A stretch of DNA of 64,000 nucleotides from Niabella soli DSM 19437 (GTDB taxonomy: Bacteria > Bacteroidota > Bacteroidia > Chitinophagales > Chitinophagaceae): NCBI RefSeq assembly GCF_000243115.2, contig NZ_CP007035.1, positions 4,030,001 through 4,094,000 of the forward strand, read 5' to 3'. Under the pieces are notes generated by a model, which saw only the letters and a program-made list of their open reading frames with translations, was not told the DNA's origin and made no database searches. Made by a program: the position numbers and the translations under genes. This document shows positions 15,652 to 25,145 of this stretch, one piece after another. Every line of letters starts with the position of its first letter. Position 1 is the first letter of the stretch.

Positions 15652-17148
15652 ATGGCAACAAGAAAATCTTCTGCAGCTACTGCAAACAATTCCAAGATCG
15701 CCTTTGAGGGCTTAACTTTTGATGATGTTTTACTGGTTCCGGCTTATAGCCAGGTGTTACCGCGCGAGGTAGACACCCGTACCCGTCTTACCAAAGACAT
15801 TACCCTAAATATCCCTATTTTATCAGCAGCAATGGACACCGTTACCGAAGCGGCGCTGGCCACGGCTATTGCGCGGGAAGGCGGCCTGGGCATTTTGCAT
15901 AAAAATATGTCTATCGAACGGCAGGCAGAACAGGTGCGCAGGGTAAAACGGAGTGAAAGCGGACTGATCCTGGACCCGATTGTGCTGCAGGAAGATGCCG
16001 TTATCGGCGATGCCTTACAACTGATGGCAGAAAATAAGATCGGTGGTATCCCTGTGGTAGATAAGAATAAAAAACTAAAGGGCATTTTAACCAACCGGGA
16101 TCTGCGTTTTGAAGATAACCCCGCGCGCAAGGTGACCGAAGTAATGACCAGTGTGAACCTGATCACCGCACCGGAAGGAACGGATCTGAAAAAAGCCAAG
16201 ACGATCCTGCGCCAGCACAAAGTGGAAAAATTGCCCGTAGTAGATAAGCAGGGAAAACTGATCGGGTTGATCACGTATCGTGATATCTTACAGGTAACTT
16301 CTTTTCCTAATGCCATAAAAGATTCATTTGGGCGATTGCTGGTAGGCGCCGGGGTAGGTATCACCGGCGATGTGCTGGATCGCATTGACGCCTTGCAGCA
16401 CGTAGGGGTAGATGTAGTGGTGTTAGACAGTGCGCACGGACATACAAAAGGAGTGCTGGATGCGCTTAAAAAAGTAAAAAGAAGTTTTAAGAAATTAAAT
16501 GTGGTGGCGGGGAATGTGGGCACTGCAGCAGGCGCCATTGCCATGGCCGATGCCGGCGCAGATGCGGTGAAGATCGGTATTGGCCCGGGATCTATCTGCA
16601 CCACCCGAATTGTTGCAGGTGCGGGTATGCCGCAATTGACGGCGATTATGGAAGCCGCTTCCGGACTGAAAAAGAAAGGTATTCCGCTTATTGCTGACGG
16701 GGGTATCCGCTACACGGGTGATCTTGTAAAGGCTTTGGCGGCTGGCGCCGATTGTGCGATGATGGGAAGCATCTTTGCGGGTACAGAAGAAAGCCCGGGT
16801 GAAACCATCATTTTTGAAGGCCGTAAATTTAAAGCGTACCGCGGTATGGGATCGCTGGGCGCAATGGCCAAAGGCAGCAGCGACCGTTATTTCCAGGATC
16901 CGGAAGATGATGTTAAGAAATTTGTACCCGAGGGTATCGAAGGGCGGGTGGCCTATAAAGGAACATTGAAAGAAGTCATTTACCAATACACCGGTGGCTT
17001 ACGTGCCGGCATGGGTTATTGCGGCGCCAAAAATATTGCAGCGCTCCAGAATGCAAAATTTGTAAAGATCACCAACGCCGGTATGAACGAAAGCCATCCG
17101 CATGATGTGGATGTTACGAAAGAAGCGCCGAACTACTCAAGGAAATAA
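15652..17148 (+). CDS. guaB: Inosine-5'-monophosphate dehydrogenase
   Basis: A 498-residue IMPDH: NAD-dependent oxidation of IMP to XMP, the committed step to guanine nucleotides. The N-terminal signature is [20 protein letters not shown]. Two CBS domains (about residues 105-225, with [23 protein letters not shown] and a second VEKLPVVD copy) interrupt the TIM barrel. The catalytic Cys316 is in [11 protein letters not shown], and the flap arginine-tyrosine motif is near [12 protein letters not shown]. The start at ATG 15652 is fixed by the promoter box just before it; longer frames have no support. No guaA is adjacent. Confidence 0.98.
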   Translation: MATRKSSAATANNSKIAFEGLTFDDVLLVPAYSQVLPREVDTRTRLTKDITLNIPILSAAMDTVTEAALATAIAREGGLGILHKNMSIERQAEQVRRVKRSESGLILDPIVLQEDAVIGDALQLMAENKIGGIPVVDKNKKLKGILTNRDLRFEDNPARKVTEVMTSVNLITAPEGTDLKKAKTILRQHKVEKLPVVDKQGKLIGLITYRDILQVTSFPNAIKDSFGRLLVGAGVGITGDVLDRIDALQHVGVDVVVLDSAHGHTKGVLDALKKVKRSFKKLNVVAGNVGTAAGAIAMADAGADAVKIGIGPGSICTTRIVAGAGMPQLTAIMEAASGLKKKGIPLIADGGIRYTGDLVKALAAGADCAMMGSIFAGTEESPGETIIFEGRKFKAYRGMGSLGAMAKGSSDRYFQDPEDDVKKFVPEGIEGRVAYKGTLKEVIYQYTGGLRAGMGYCGAKNIAALQNAKFVKITNAGMNESHPHDVDVTKEAPNYSRK

Positions 17149-17523
17149 TTTGGGGTGAATAGGTAGTAGTGAGTGGTGAATGGGGCGGTTTCATTGGGCA
17201 ATATCGTTACACAAGAATTTGGCTACTCCCCTGGGAGCTATCTGTTTATAGCTTCGTTGAATGACATGGGTTCGGGCTCCATAGGTGCCCCGTGTTCGAT
17301 TTGATTTATACAAACAAGATTTTTCTACAAACGTTGGCTTCTTTGAGGAAGAGAACCGATCTGGTTTCATTGGAGCGACGTGATCCGGGCGAGCAACACC
17401 TCTCAATCCTGTTGAGATGAGGTCATTGGTAAACAACGTAGGTATCTCTGCCCCATCGGGGCAGCCGGTCGGTAGCGAATAAGATTACACGGAGTATTGC
17501 GGCCCGTTAGGGCCGCATGGTGG
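17149..17523. repeat. Cluster of REP-like hairpins between guaB and the L,D-transpeptidase gene
   Basis: No gene is credible here. The region is packed with short hairpins: CTCAA-tcctg-TTGAG (about 17402-17417), CTGCCCC-ATC-GGGGCAG (17449-17465) and GCGGCCC-GTTA-GGGCCGC (17499-17516), plus shorter ones around ccccTGGGAG (17228) and GGGCTCCATAGGTGCCC (17275). Stems differ in sequence, but most have an apical CC-N3/4-GG core. Similar units occur at 57010-57175. The left end has a tagtgagtggtgaatgg-type degenerate repeat (17160-17181). The type resembles REP elements linked to RAYT transposases in other bacteria; no transposase is seen here. Confidence 0.65.
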
Positions 17524-18165
17524 CTACCTCGATTCATAAACACTAAGAAGGATGGGGTCCTTCGACGTATCAATAATCTTTTGCAATTTTTTCAGGAAGC
17601 CCCTGCTTACCATGGGGCAGCCGTCGCTCTGGCAGATCTCATAAGCTACTTCTGTTTCCGGCACACACTCATAAGCATGCAACACCACATGACGTTCCAA
17701 TGCGTTATTATTAGTGCTGTCCATACCATACAACGTATATGCAAGCCCGAACCGCCCGTAGTAAGGTTTCCCTATTTTATAATTTCCAAGCGAAGTACAC
17801 ATCCCACCCGGGTTGTTGCTGTATCTTCTTCCTTCCAGCCACTTTTCACCGCATCGCCCGTGGGCAACCAGGCCTGCGCCGATGAGGCTGTCCTTTTTAA
17901 GATCATAAACGAAAAAGCGGTTTTTTGAGGACGGTAGTTGCATATCTGCTATGAAAACTACAGTACTATTATAATGCCTTTCGGCAATAATTTTTTTTAT
18001 TGATGCAAGTCTTACCGCAGTGGGTTTATAGGGCACAATAGCACCTGAAGAAGGTTCCGGAGTTTCTGAATAATGTATAGCCTGAGGTCTTGATATAGCC
18101 GATTTATAATAGTAAAAACCACAGGCAAGCAACAGGATGCCAAGAGCGACAATTATTTTATTCAT
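17524..18165 (-). CDS. L,D-transpeptidase-like (YkuD_2 type) cell-envelope protein
   Basis: A 213-residue protein with one N-terminal membrane segment (residues 4-20), probably facing the periplasm. The catalytic pattern of the YkuD-related murein L,D-transpeptidase-like family is complete: His163 in HVVLHAYE and S180-D-G-C183-P in QSDGCPMVS. The preceding FFVYDLKKDSLIGAGLVAHGRC and GNYKIGKPYYGRFG match that family's core. It would act on peptidoglycan cross-links or protein anchoring; the reaction in this subfamily is not settled. It is a single gene flanked by repeats: REP-like hairpins at its 3' end and a two-hairpin element upstream. Confidence 0.88.
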   Translation of the reverse strand: MNKIIVALGILLLACGFYYYKSAISRPQAIHYSETPEPSSGAIVPYKPTAVRLASIKKIIAERHYNSTVVFIADMQLPSSKNRFFVYDLKKDSLIGAGLVAHGRCGEKWLEGRRYSNNPGGMCTSLGNYKIGKPYYGRFGLAYTLYGMDSTNNNALERHVVLHAYECVPETEVAYEICQSDGCPMVSRGFLKKLQKIIDTSKDPILLSVYESR

Positions 18166-18228
18166 GCAGGAAAGCTATTTACGGATAGACGTAACGGGCT
18201 GTGGATTCCATAAATAGTAATTGATTTG

Positions 18229-18296
18229 GTCGCTAAAAGCGACAGCAGAAGGCTTCGAGACCAAAAGTCTCGAAGAGCATAGCAACATAATGTTGC
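18229..18296. repeat. Two-hairpin repeat element, copy 2 (with a third hairpin)
   Basis: Hairpins GTCGCT-AAA-AGCGAC (18229-18243), CTTCGAGAC-CAAAA-GTCTCGAAG (18253-18275) and GCAACAT-A-ATGTTGC (18282-18296). The first two match the copy at 777-829 in spacing and outer bases, with paired changes in the stems. It lies between the divergent-free 5' end of the transpeptidase gene and the ribBA stop codon. The following ~75 bp carry acgtc- and ctgtaac-type degenerate repeats. Confidence 0.7.
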
Positions 18297-18345
18297 AGGT
18301 AAGTATAACGACGCGAAAAACGTCAGACGTTAAACGTCAAACCAG

Positions 18346-18371
18346 AGACCTGTAACCAGTAACTTGTAACC
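18346..18371. repeat. Heptamer repeat run (GTTACnn type)
   Basis: Three and a bit 7-bp units: CTGTAAC-CAGTAAC-TTGTAAC, just after the ribBA stop. Related runs are at 3172-3192, 29793-29822 and 56967-56991. Confidence 0.5.
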
Positions 18372-18376
18372 GTGCG

Positions 18377-19576
18377 TTAAAACTCGTGGCCCAGTTTCTC
18401 TTTCTTCGTGCGCAGGTATTTTTCGTTATGCTCGTTCGGCGTAATTACAATGGGCACACTTTCCACAATTTCCAACCCGTAGCCGTTCAGGCCGATCCGT
18501 TTGCGGGGGTTATTGCTCATCAGGCGCAGCTTGGTTACATTCAGATGCCGTAAGATCTGTGCACCCACGCCATAATCGCGCTCATCCATTTTAAAACCCA
18601 GGTGCAGGTTGGCTTCTACGGTATCCATGCCGTTTTCCTGTAATTTGTAAGCCTTCAGTTTGTTCATTAAACCAATGCCGCGGCCTTCCTGGTTCATATA
18701 AAGGATAATGCCCTTCCCTTCCTGCTCTACCATTTGCATGGCTTTATGCAACTGGTCGCCGCAATCGCAGCGCAGGGAGCCCAGGATATCACCGGTAAAA
18801 CAGGAAGAGTGCACCCGTGTGAGTACCGGTTCGTCCTTTTCCCATTCGCCTTTGATCAGGGCCAGGTGCTCGTTATTGCTGTTTTTATCTTTAAAAGCCA
18901 CCAGGGTAAAATCGCCATATTTGGTAGGCATGTTTACACGTACGATTTCTTCGATCAATGAATCGCGCTTCAGCCGGTATTCGATCAGATCTTTTATACA
19001 GATCAATTTCAGGTTGAATTTATTTTTTACCTCGATCAGGTCTGGCAGACGGGCCATGGTACCATCATCATTCATGATCTCTACCAATACAGAACCATAG
19101 GGGTAAGGGAAACCCGCCAGGCGGGCGAGGTCCGTAGCCGCTTCCGTATGACCCACACGGCGTAATACGCCGCCTTTTTTAGAGCGGAGAGGGAAAATAT
19201 GCCCGGGACGGCCCAGATCGTCCGGGTTGGTAAAGGGATTATTCAGCGCCTCAATGGTCTTGGCCCGGTCGGATGCCGAAATACCGGTGCCGCAGCCGTT
19301 ACCCAACAGGTCAACCGAAATAGTGAAAGCGGTTTCATGCAGTGCCGTATTATTGGTAACCATGGGCGAAAGCTTCAACTCGTCGCAGCGCTCTTCCGGC
19401 AACGGGGCACAGATGAGGCCCCGGCCGTTTTTTGCCATAAAATTCACAATTTCAGGTGTTATGGTTGCCGCGGCGGTGATAAAATCCCCCTCATTCTCAC
19501 GGTCTTCGTCGTCCACTGCTATTACCAATTGCCCATTCTTTATGGCCTCAATAGCCGCTTCTATAGTATCAAACAT
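18377..19576 (-). CDS. ribBA: Bifunctional 3,4-dihydroxy-2-butanone 4-phosphate synthase / GTP cyclohydrolase II
   Basis: A 399-residue fusion for riboflavin synthesis. The N-terminal half (about 1-200) makes 3,4-dihydroxy-2-butanone 4-phosphate from ribulose 5-phosphate ([11 protein letters not shown] acidic motif, RPGHIFPL). The C-terminal half (about 205-399) opens GTP to the pyrimidine precursor, with zinc ligands in [21 protein letters not shown] and the NQEGRGIGL motif. Both halves look intact. The minus-strand promoter has an exact TATCTTTG box 20 bp before the ATG. No FMN riboswitch was recognised upstream, and no other rib gene is adjacent. Confidence 0.97.
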   Translation of the reverse strand: MFDTIEAAIEAIKNGQLVIAVDDEDRENEGDFITAAATITPEIVNFMAKNGRGLICAPLPEERCDELKLSPMVTNNTALHETAFTISVDLLGNGCGTGISASDRAKTIEALNNPFTNPDDLGRPGHIFPLRSKKGGVLRRVGHTEAATDLARLAGFPYPYGSVLVEIMNDDGTMARLPDLIEVKNKFNLKLICIKDLIEYRLKRDSLIEEIVRVNMPTKYGDFTLVAFKDKNSNNEHLALIKGEWEKDEPVLTRVHSSCFTGDILGSLRCDCGDQLHKAMQMVEQEGKGIILYMNQEGRGIGLMNKLKAYKLQENGMDTVEANLHLGFKMDERDYGVGAQILRHLNVTKLRLMSNNPRKRIGLNGYGLEIVESVPIVITPNEHNEKYLRTKKEKLGHEF

Positions 19577-19994
19577 ATAGTTTATAAATATTTATGCAAA
19601 GATAACAAATGTGGGGACGTTATAGTTCATGGTCAATGGCTTCATTGCCAGTAGTTCATAGTCAATGGTCAATCAATGAATTATCAATATAAAATATTCA
19701 GGGACTATCCGTTCAGATGCTTTTTACCCCAAACAAGAAATGAAAAATAAGAAATAAGGAACGAAAAAGGGATTTGCATCAGGTTAGAAATTTCCATTCC
19801 CCAAACCCGATTTACTTTAATATTTCTTATTCAATATTCTTTATTCTACATTCCCCGCCCCTTGTTTTGACACTATTTTATTGACCTGCATCAAGATTCT
19901 AATTTGTTAAGGAGCTGGTTACAATTTGTTAACATTGGGAAAGAAAATGTTAAAGTTTATTGCTTTTCTTTGCGCCAATATCAAAATGTAAACT
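19577..19994. other. Divergent upstream region of ribBA and the TonB receptor gene
   Basis: 418 bp without a gene. It carries the ribBA promoter box (19597), then a degenerate repeat agttcatggtcaatgg ... agttcatagtcaatggtcaat (19624-19672) of the 'gtgaatggtcaat' type also seen at 33673-33706. The right part is AT-rich and should hold the receptor promoter; TTTCTTTG near 19966 is a 7/8 match to the -7 box. No riboswitch fold was recognised. Confidence 0.5.
19597..19604 (-). promoter_or_regulatory. -7 promoter box of ribBA
   Basis: The minus strand reads TATCTTTG, an exact TAnnTTTG match, 20 nt upstream of the ribBA ATG at 19576. Confidence 0.5.
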
Positions 19995-22900
19995 ATGATT
20001 AAGAAAATTTATTTACTATTAATTTTCGCCCTCTCCTCTACAATTTTAATTAACGCCCAGGTTACCACCAGTAGTATTACAGGTAAAGTAACGGATGCTT
20101 CGGGGGCAGGTTTGCCCGGAGCCACTGTAATAGCCACTCATGAACCATCAGGGACTGTTTATAGTGCCACAAGCCGCTCCGGGGGATTGTTTGATCTGCC
20201 GGGGTTAAGGATCGGCGGGCCCTATACGGTGAAAGTGTCTTATGTTGGACACAATGAAGAAACGGTTAAGGATATTTCCCTGCTTTTGGGAGAGCCGTTT
20301 CAGTTAAATGTGACCCTGACAAATAGTGCCCAGGGGCTTTCAAATGTAACGGTTACTGCTAGCGCCAGAAAAGGGGCTACCCTGAAAACAGGAGCCAGCA
20401 CTGTTGTAACTACCGCTCAGTTATCTTCATTACCCACAATAAATCGTTCTCTTTCTGATTATACCCGGGTAACACCCCAGGCAAATGGAAATGGATTTGC
20501 GGGAAGGGATGGCAGGTATAATAACCTGCAGGTTGACGGTGCTAATCTGAACAACAGCTTTGGTTTGAGCAGTGATTTTACTCCCGGAGGGGGAGCCTCT
20601 CCCATATCAGTAGATGCGTTACAGGAGGTTTCTGTAAATATTGCCCCTTTTGATGTACGTCAGTCGGGCTTTACAGGTGCCGGGATCAACGCAGTTACCA
20701 AAAGCGGTACGAATACATTTCATGGAACCGCGTATCATTTTTTCAGAAATCAAAACCTGATGGGTAAAAAAATTAATGGGCAGGAACTGACTAAAACGCC
20801 GCTGAGCAACAAGATTTATGGGGGAAGTTTAGGCGGGCCTATTATCAAAAATAAATTGTTCTTTTTCGTAAACGCAGAATACGAAACCAGATCCGTTCCG
20901 GGAATTACATTTGTAGCTACCGGATCTAATAATTCAGGAACGAAGTCTAATACAAATATTAATGATCTGAAGGCGGTCTCTGATTTTGTTAAAGCTACTT
21001 ATGGATACGACCCGGGCGTATACGACGGCTTCCCAAATTTTGATTCCAAAAACACGAAGATCCTCGCAAAACTCGACTGGAACATCAACGCAAAACACCG
21101 GTTGACTGCTAAATACACCGATTTAAACGGCAGTGATGTTAGCCCGTTAAATGGAAGCAGTGTTCCTCAAAACGGGAATATTTTTGTAACCGGTCAGTCA
21201 TCATCGTTATCCAGGCTTCCCAATAACCGCTTCAGCACGGGCTCAATGGGATTCTCTAATTCTAATTATGGAACGAATCATATTGTCAGAACCGCTTCAT
21301 TAGAATTAAACAGCAGGTTTAGTAACAAGATCGCCAACCAATTCATTGCTACCTACACTAAAACGAATGATACAAGAACCGCTCCCGGCGGGATTTTCCC
21401 GACAATTGATATTTTCAACGGACAGGGACAGAACTATATCAGCCTGGGTACCGATCCGTTTACCAGGAATAACATACTCGACGGTAAAGTTTTAAATTTT
21501 ACAGACAACTTTACTTTATATAAAGGGGCGCACACTTTTACCGCCGGCTTGACATATGAATACCAGCAGATCCGTAATATGTTTATGGGTGGTTCGAACA
21601 GCCATTACGTATTTGACAGTTTGGGCGCGTTCCTGAACCAGCAGCAACCCCGATATTATGGTTATACCTATTCGCTGGTGCCGGGGGAATCAGCGGTGTA
21701 CTCTGCAGACCTGCAACTGGGGCAATTGGGTGTATATGTACAGGATGAGTATCGGGTAAATAATAACTTTAAACTTACCTACGGTGTCAGGGTTGATAAG
21801 CCGATCTATTTGCAAGACCCTATTGGAAACCCTGCCATCGATGCGCTTTCGCTGCCCGACGCAAACGGAAATATGGTTAATTATAATACCGGTAAATGGC
21901 CCACAAGCAAACCCATATTTTCTCCTCGTGTAGGATTTAACTGGGATGTAATGGGTGATAAGTCCCTGGTGGTACGGGGCGGTACCGGTTTGTTTACCGG
22001 CAGAATTCCTTTTGTGTTTTTAACAAACATGCCTTCTAACAATGGTATGTATCAGAGCTCGGTTTTCTTTAACACAAAAAGACAACTCGACTCGCTGGGA
22101 ATTACCAAATTTGATCCCAACCCAGATGCCTATGCATCTAAATTTACAACAACGGCCAGCAATAAGGTTCCGGGAAGTTTTGTTGTAATTGACAAGAACT
22201 TTAAATTCCCTTATGTATGGCGTACCAATATTGGCGCCGATAAGCAATTTGGCAATGGGTTTACCGCTACTGCGGATCTGATCTTTACAAAAGACATTAA
22301 TGCAGTAGTAATGCGGAATCCTAATTTAAAAGCACCTACCAACCAATATACGGGGCCCGATAATCGCTTCTATTACCCCGGAGCAGCACCCACTTATTAC
22401 AGCGGAATAGGGACGCCTATTGTGTTAGAAAATACAAAGAAAGGATATGCGTTCTCCGCCACCGGACAGATCTCAAAAGCCTTTAGAAATGGATTCTTTG
22501 GATCTATTGCCTACACCTATACAAAAGCTGAAGAAGTAAGCCCCAACCCCGGCAGCAGGGCTTCATCCGCCTGGCAGGCAATAGCAAATGTAAACGGGCC
22601 CAACGATCAGGTTTTAGGCGCCTCTCAATATGCTATACCCCACCGGATCGTTGCTAACGCATCTTATAAAATTGAATATGCGCAGCATTTTGCCTCTACT
22701 TTCTCGTTGGTGTACCAGGGCAGCAACCGGTTCCTGATCAATTACCTGACCTCAGGATCTGTAGTGCGGGATGGTAATGCAGAGTTGATGTACATCTATA
22801 AATCCGGGGCTGATGTTCCCTTTGTTCCTTACACGGTAACCGACAAAGATAGTAAAGGCAATGTACTGGCTACAAGAACTTATACGGTAGATGATCAGAG

Positions 22901-23300
22901 GGCCGCCTATGATAAATATATTGCAAGCAGCAAATACCTCTCAGATAACAAAGGGAAATATGCCGGCAGGTACGGACAGACTGCACCATGGTATCACCAG
23001 ATCGATTTCCGGTTCCTGCAGGACTTCTTTATTAAAACTTCGGGAGGTACCAAACACAACCTGCAGTTTAGCATGGACATCTTTAACCTGGGCAATTTAA
23101 TTGCCAATAAGTCAAAGAATTTCGGATACCAGCAAACTACAACTATTACGAATCCGCTGATATATAAGGCTCCTGTTAATCAGGCCCCCACATATACCTG
23201 GAGTGAATATAACAAACAACTGGTAACAACCCCGTTCCAGGTAGATTACAATACTAACAATCTTTGGTATATGCAACTTGGGTTGCGGTATACTTTCTAA
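19995..23300 (+). CDS. TonB-dependent receptor, Oar-like, with N-terminal carboxypeptidase-regulatory domain
   Basis: A 1101-residue outer-membrane receptor. Signal peptide about 1-21 (cleavage after INA|Q); a carboxypeptidase-regulatory-like beta-sandwich about 27-110 (TGKVTDASGAGLPGATV, typical of Bacteroidota receptors); a plug domain about 125-235 (NLQVDGANLNNSFG, FDVRQSGFTGAGINAVTKSG); then a long beta-barrel to the C-terminus, which ends on the aromatic strand NLWYMQLGLRYTF as expected for BAM recognition. The INAVTKSGTNTFHGTAYHFFRN motif is typical of Oar/OmpA-related receptors rather than SusC. No SusD partner is adjacent, so glycan import is not supported; a peptide or surface-adhesion role is possible. 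Substrate unknown. Confidence 0.93.
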   Translation: MIKKIYLLLIFALSSTILINAQVTTSSITGKVTDASGAGLPGATVIATHEPSGTVYSATSRSGGLFDLPGLRIGGPYTVKVSYVGHNEETVKDISLLLGEPFQLNVTLTNSAQGLSNVTVTASARKGATLKTGASTVVTTAQLSSLPTINRSLSDYTRVTPQANGNGFAGRDGRYNNLQVDGANLNNSFGLSSDFTPGGGASPISVDALQEVSVNIAPFDVRQSGFTGAGINAVTKSGTNTFHGTAYHFFRNQNLMGKKINGQELTKTPLSNKIYGGSLGGPIIKNKLFFFVNAEYETRSVPGITFVATGSNNSGTKSNTNINDLKAVSDFVKATYGYDPGVYDGFPNFDSKNTKILAKLDWNINAKHRLTAKYTDLNGSDVSPLNGSSVPQNGNIFVTGQSSSLSRLPNNRFSTGSMGFSNSNYGTNHIVRTASLELNSRFSNKIANQFIATYTKTNDTRTAPGGIFPTIDIFNGQGQNYISLGTDPFTRNNILDGKVLNFTDNFTLYKGAHTFTAGLTYEYQQIRNMFMGGSNSHYVFDSLGAFLNQQQPRYYGYTYSLVPGESAVYSADLQLGQLGVYVQDEYRVNNNFKLTYGVRVDKPIYLQDPIGNPAIDALSLPDANGNMVNYNTGKWPTSKPIFSPRVGFNWDVMGDKSLVVRGGTGLFTGRIPFVFLTNMPSNNGMYQSSVFFNTKRQLDSLGITKFDPNPDAYASKFTTTASNKVPGSFVVIDKNFKFPYVWRTNIGADKQFGNGFTATADLIFTKDINAVVMRNPNLKAPTNQYTGPDNRFYYPGAAPTYYSGIGTPIVLENTKKGYAFSATGQISKAFRNGFFGSIAYTYTKAEEVSPNPGSRASSAWQAIANVNGPNDQVLGASQYAIPHRIVANASYKIEYAQHFASTFSLVYQGSNRFLINYLTSGSVVRDGNAELMYIYKSGADVPFVPYTVTDKDSKGNVLATRTYTVDDQRAAYDKYIASSKYLSDNKGKYAGRYGQTAPWYHQIDFRFLQDFFIKTSGGTKHNLQFSMDIFNLGNLIANKSKNFGYQQTTTITNPLIYKAPVNQAPTYTWSEYNKQLVTTPFQVDYNTNNLWYMQLGLRYTF

Positions 23301-23324
23301 TTACAGAGCGGCAACGTTCTTTTT

Positions 23325-23350
23325 TAAACCGGCTCCGGCCGGTTTTTTTT
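23325..23350 (+). terminator. Rho-independent terminator after the TonB receptor
   Basis: AAACCGG-CTCCGG-CCGGTTTTTTTT: a 7-bp stem extended by an inner GC pair, with eight T residues, 24 bp after the receptor stop. Confidence 0.88.
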
Positions 23351-23401
23351 GTGCATTGTTGCATCTAATTGAGTTTGCGCGTTCTACGGTATAAATTTCT
23401 T

Positions 23402-23815
23402 ATGAAACCCTTCTTTTTATACGCATTGCTTGCCCTCATTGGCACCCTGTTTATTTCATCCTGTAGTAAAGAAAAAGAATTTGGAAAAAGTGCTTATGGC
23501 AAATGGGAATTAAAAACGGTTGTGTCTTTTTACCCGGCCCAGTTCAAACAATACGCAACCGGGAACGGCAATTACCTGGAACTCACCCAAACCGGTACAT
23601 TGAACAGATATGAAAATGGACAGCTCGTTCTCTCCACGCCCTATTCTATACAAAATAAAAAGTTAACCTGCACCCTCAACGGGAAAGGAAGTTACTGGGC
23701 GCTGGTATATGATAATACAGAAGAGGAAATCGCCGTTCAAGCTGACACCCTTACTTTGTCAACACCCCGCTGCTGGGCAGACGGTGGTGTTACCACCTAT
23801 GTTAAAGTTCGTTAA
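23402..23815 (+). CDS. Small lipoprotein, lipocalin-like
   Basis: A 137-residue predicted lipoprotein. The signal peptide ends in the lipobox LFISSC, so Cys21 should be lipidated. The mature part is short and beta-rich (YGKWELKTVV, NYLELTQTGTLNRYENG), resembling the lipocalin-like small lipoproteins common in Bacteroidota that begin with a GxW-type strand. The ATG at 23402 starts directly on the signal peptide and is chosen over an upstream start in frame. It follows the receptor gene beyond a terminator, so it is probably a separate unit. No function is assigned. Confidence 0.8.
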   Translation: MKPFFLYALLALIGTLFISSCSKEKEFGKSAYGKWELKTVVSFYPAQFKQYATGNGNYLELTQTGTLNRYENGQLVLSTPYSIQNKKLTCTLNGKGSYWALVYDNTEEEIAVQADTLTLSTPRCWADGGVTTYVKVR

Positions 23816-24031
23816 TTTTCCCGCAGTAGACCGTTTTATTAACCCATAGAAGAGAGGAGCGGAGGATGCGGAAAGCGCCTTGCTCCGTAAAGCTCCGGGC
23901 ACTCTGTGTCGCTCCTCTGTTGTCTGTGGTTATATTGCCGGATTTTGCTTTGAACTTTGTAAAAGAATGTCTACTTTTAATAGCGCACCGGCTCGCCTTT
24001 AGTTGTTGTGTCGAACCGCCGCCCTGGATAA

Positions 24032-25141
24032 ATGAAAAATACAGCAATCGCTATGCAGGAAAAGTGCCCTCACTGTAAACAATTTTTTCAAATAGATAAA
24101 GCTACAAAATGGCTTATTGACCGGGCTGTTCAAAACAATCTGAAGGATATAATAATCAATTGTACTGTTTGCAATAAACAGGTAACGCTGGCGCTTCGGC
24201 AACCGGCATCAGGGGCTGCAGATGAGAAAAATAAATACATTGGCCCCTGCAAAATAAATAGTGCAGCAGAGGTGCCCCACAACGATAATAAAACACTACA
24301 TCCCCCGGAAGTAAACGTAGTTGGCTGGCAGCAACCCAATAGATACCTGGTTACGGTCGCTTCCGCGGTAAATTTCTTGTCGGGCACCATTGCACAAAAC
24401 GAAAGCGAGTTGCTTTGGGAGGTACACTCCAGCGCAGTTCCTTCCGACCAGATCCTGCTTAAGCAGCTATCTAAAAAAGTGATTGCGCAGGATAGCCAGA
24501 TGAAAGCATTCTCGACAATCCTCGATATTGCCAATGAGCCGGCTACGGCGTTGCATTTCAGGATCAATGCAGAAGGCTGTTTAACAGCGCTGCTCAATGC
24601 CGGAGCCATTCAAAAACAGTGGAACGGTATAAAATTTGCGCAATTACAGGAACATATTTTAAATAACCCCTGGCTGCCGGAAGTGATAAAAGGGTTTGAT
24701 GAAGAGTATGCGGATTTTTTGAAAAGTGTTCAACGCAATCCATTGTATTACCTTTTCTTTTTGCCCACTGGAAAAATGGAGCGTGATTGCAGGGAACCCC
24801 GGTCATTGGGGGCAAACTGGCAGCGGTTATCGCAACTGTTTGCACCCCACTTTGTAGATTTTGCCCCGTATTATACTACTGAAGTGGGGGCCGGGCATGT
24901 CGATGTGCATCTTCAAACCAGGGCGGATACCCAGTGGCTGATGCCGGAATTTGAAAAACTATTTCAGGAGAAATATGCTGCGCCAACGCAATTGCCTTTG
25001 GCGTATAATTTTTATCTCGAAGGGCAGTACCGGTTTTTGGATAAAGGGTTGTTGCAAAATGGGAAAATCCTGATAAAAGAACAAGCCAATGATCATTTTT
25101 TCACAACGAATCAATATACTTTTAACCTGTTAAACGAATAA
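24032..25141 (+). CDS. Zinc-ribbon protein upstream of the PAAR-like lipase; candidate effector-associated protein
   Basis: A 369-residue protein that I cannot place in a named family. Near the N-terminus two CxxC pairs, CPHC (about 12-15) and CTVC (about 44-47), form a probable zinc ribbon. The rest is soluble, mixed alpha/beta and without signal peptide or membrane helix. Tryptophan- and aromatic-rich stretches occur (NNPWLPEVIKGFDEEYADFL, VDFAPYYTTEVGAGHVDVHL). It ends 4 bp before the ATG of the PAAR-like lipase gene, so the two are almost certainly co-translated. In other bacteria the gene before a PAAR-type effector with a membrane insert often encodes its chaperone or adaptor; that role is inference. 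An alternative start is ATG 24053. Confidence 0.7.
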   Translation: MKNTAIAMQEKCPHCKQFFQIDKATKWLIDRAVQNNLKDIIINCTVCNKQVTLALRQPASGAADEKNKYIGPCKINSAAEVPHNDNKTLHPPEVNVVGWQQPNRYLVTVASAVNFLSGTIAQNESELLWEVHSSAVPSDQILLKQLSKKVIAQDSQMKAFSTILDIANEPATALHFRINAEGCLTALLNAGAIQKQWNGIKFAQLQEHILNNPWLPEVIKGFDEEYADFLKSVQRNPLYYLFFLPTGKMERDCREPRSLGANWQRLSQLFAPHFVDFAPYYTTEVGAGHVDVHLQTRADTQWLMPEFEKLFQEKYAAPTQLPLAYNFYLEGQYRFLDKGLLQNGKILIKEQANDHFFTTNQYTFNLLNE

Positions 25142-25145
25142 TACC

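Noticed and set aside
15744-16604. 286-codon minus-strand frame opposite guaB
   Set aside because: Antisense shadow; serine- and threonine-rich low-complexity translation.
17191-17436. Open frame in the REP-like cluster
   Set aside because: Made of hairpin repeats; no ribosome binding site, no recognisable protein.
19577-19994. FMN riboswitch upstream of ribBA
   Set aside because: The distance from the -7 box to the ATG is only 20 nt on the minus strand, leaving no room for an RFN element, and no conserved RFN segments were seen.
23866-24078. Open frame before the zinc-ribbon gene
   Set aside because: Short, overlaps the zinc-ribbon gene start and consists of an aggagcg-type inverted repeat (23853-23918).
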